The position numbers and the translations under genes were made by a program. Source: Palleniella muris (GTDB lineage: Bacteria > Bacteroidota > Bacteroidia > Bacteroidales > Bacteroidaceae). Taken from it: 64,000 nt of DNA. Below are positions 63,801 through 64,000 of the stretch, piece by piece (the first letter of the stretch is position 1; each line of letters opens with the position of its first letter). The DNA lies in assembly GCF_004792655.1 (NCBI RefSeq), contig NZ_SRZC01000015.1:1-64000 (forward strand). The letters run 5' to 3'. Under the pieces are notes generated by a model that saw only the letters and a list, made by a program, of their open reading frames with translations, searched no databases and had not been told where the DNA came from.

Positions 63801-63915
63801 TGTGAAACAAGTGATTTTGCCAACAATGTGTGAAAACAATGAGTTTGACCCAACATATCTTAAATACAGAGATTTGGCAAAAGACATTTTCAATACGGAA
63901 CTGAAAGAACTTTAA
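60814..63915 (+). CDS. Bacterial tubulin-like (Tubulin_2 / FtsZ-like) large GTPase
   Basis: A 1033-residue protein of the tubulin/FtsZ superfamily. Residues 1-16 contain the first nucleotide loop (HLIIGLGGTGGKV). TAGIGGQRRRLGR at 112-124 is typical of the Tubulin_2 branch. The tubulin signature AGGTGSG is at 169-175 after a hydrophobic strand (VTFHICAGL). YANHDSGFYQANGYAALQELN near 212-232 fits the nucleotide-contact Asn helix. The remaining 650 residues are largely helical with coiled-coil tendency and have no recognised domain. Comparative work has proposed such proteins act in membrane remodelling. The context is a membrane protein upstream and a Cys-rich protein downstream. Confidence 0.82.
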   Translation: MSNHLIIGLGGTGGKVLREFRKRVYEEFRSNDPCHGVFLDYVYVDSSPADLNDRSGWKVIGKSVHLGEAQKVNINGMNASVLQNLGMYPGMQSFINGNDKSLMDRHMGPLITAGIGGQRRRLGRMLLANNLSDSANQSNLNNVIHNAVVRLQSASGDNDVTFHICAGLAGGTGSGSIVDVIAQIRKQYPYQESTRAFKIRLFVYMPERNMVYANHDSGFYQANGYAALQELNAISTGYYAPVDITGEKDVYTQEVRKLMERQESFEAAYIYSNVNEAGKMLDLSHGLPASVADFMFQTIVAANMIGGAGKMARLVGCENDGAGPEQDQSGAKTRSRKFLSFGISRIEYPESEINEYMVYNYAIQAARQLTYDMWQEGIGYGERSIEEVGAGFLDEIKNPTNRERFKLANSYITLGRPIIESSSTKRWKDLTTTWEDRTQQDAGLVQSQYEKKQWFAEFTTLIDAYYADGFRSHGVVKFYDIQRQEIKAYARNIRRVIEKILFDEWTSGGKDSKSILAIERYAQLLRTDCNDRIDTFKRQIGNMEAELEEYSAAVKAADTAWNNIGWLKDALTNAASKVFAQYKTAKCNYYTTSTRIQAYLYGITLLQEIIVELGNMIEGVQAFKNELNDILSQVVVQAGTKCQVNAVQDDAIIKKYDPEKIQQLGKLYATNFEYQSGNAAEIRAKMVANLGEDGEHTFANLYDSIDQETAMGIILDVCTKNARAAMDDSAKNDPMMKMVGVNILDKLKVELNTEEKIEAFVKSCVNWARSYVQFNPEETGKVIAGNSGKMMPMVQVALPKAESDSTEAFRNKLLDAFVQNVPGFVPNLDTDLSINYKPNQMVVVCANAGFPLRYLENMKTLKQKYDQLLASPEGELNRMVLHTTSFAKPLPSLFEQSAVDLMEKAKRQLMLAFAFQIVKQCQDPVTGESFYALRVPDGDFGDSWNKLAKDFKSCLEALSQNFKNFTLVEEQVAAELKIQARSNEQKASMRKAVGAVVKQVILPTMCENNEFDPTYLKYRDLAKDIFNTELKEL

Positions 63916-63934
63916 TTTAAAAACTGAAAGACAA

Positions 63935-64000
63935 ATGGCAAAGATAAAAGGAATATGCCGCAATGATGATTGTGACTTGGCGGCAGAAAGAGTTATCCAA
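63935..64000 (+). CDS. Start of a zinc-ribbon-like protein (cut by window edge)
   Basis: ATG 63935, 19 bp after the tubulin-like stop, opens a frame beginning MAKIKGICRNDDCDLAAER. The two cysteines in CRNDDC resemble the first knuckle of an N-terminal zinc ribbon found in some Bacteroidota multi-domain proteins. Only 22 residues are visible, so the main domain is unknown. It is clearly the third gene of the tubulin-like operon. Confidence 0.6.
   Translation, partial: MAKIKGICRNDDCDLAAERVIQ

Overview
The window is a chromosome segment of a Bacteroidales bacterium, most likely a Prevotella-type member of the Prevotellaceae. This rests on three things. Promoters follow the Bacteroidota pattern (TTTG, about 19-20 bp, TAnnTTTG). 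Gene neighbourhoods are typical of the group: ftsX-DUF3098-uppP-truB-queA-folK, exbB-exbD-exbD-tonB-pstS-TPR, and a two-gene 5'-nucleotidase. Type IX secretion components (PorW, PorX, PorT) are present. No rRNA, plasmid, prophage or CRISPR locus is seen.

Layout. 1-303 is the end of an insertion sequence. 0.4-4.4 kb holds a fused acyl-CoA synthetase/ACP/acyltransferase gene divergent from an aldose-1-epimerase-like gene. 4.5-6.0 kb holds two decayed AlbA/RecG-like transcriptional-regulator genes. 6.0-14.3 kb is a co-directional housekeeping run (nucleoside-recognition membrane protein, ftsX, DUF3098, uppP, truB, queA, folK, cca, aroA). 14.5-22 kb has porW, porX and two glycosyltransferases. 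22.2-22.9 kb has tRNA-His and tRNA-Met. 23-32.5 kb has an LptF/G permease, an aspartate aminotransferase and the TonB energising operon. 33.5-40.2 kb has tadA, an AAA/CYTH protein, a LytS/LytTR two-component pair, oxidative-stress genes and carbonic anhydrase. 40.7-48 kb has a coiled-coil lipoprotein, malic enzyme, aldolase and the split 5'-nucleotidase. 49-59.5 kb has porT, DUF1599, a DoxX-like protein, tpiA, a SPOR protein, folE, a split transketolase with a sugar kinase and isomerase, and exonuclease III. 59.7-64 kb has a putative structured RNA and a tubulin-like operon cut by the window edge.

The least explained signals lie between genes. Five intergenic arrays each hold four imperfect palindromes at an exact 22-bp period; the core sequence differs between arrays but tends to agree within one. 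Two promoters, 9.7 kb apart, share a TTGACAC direct repeat at 21-bp spacing set 4 bp upstream of the -33 element. A family of MITE-like elements shares its ends with the IS at the left edge. Several stand-alone promoter-to-terminator units look like small or structured RNAs. At the right edge, a tubulin-superfamily protein with a small membrane partner and a zinc-ribbon-like third gene is the best candidate for an under-described system.

All product names come from motif recognition by eye; no database search was possible.
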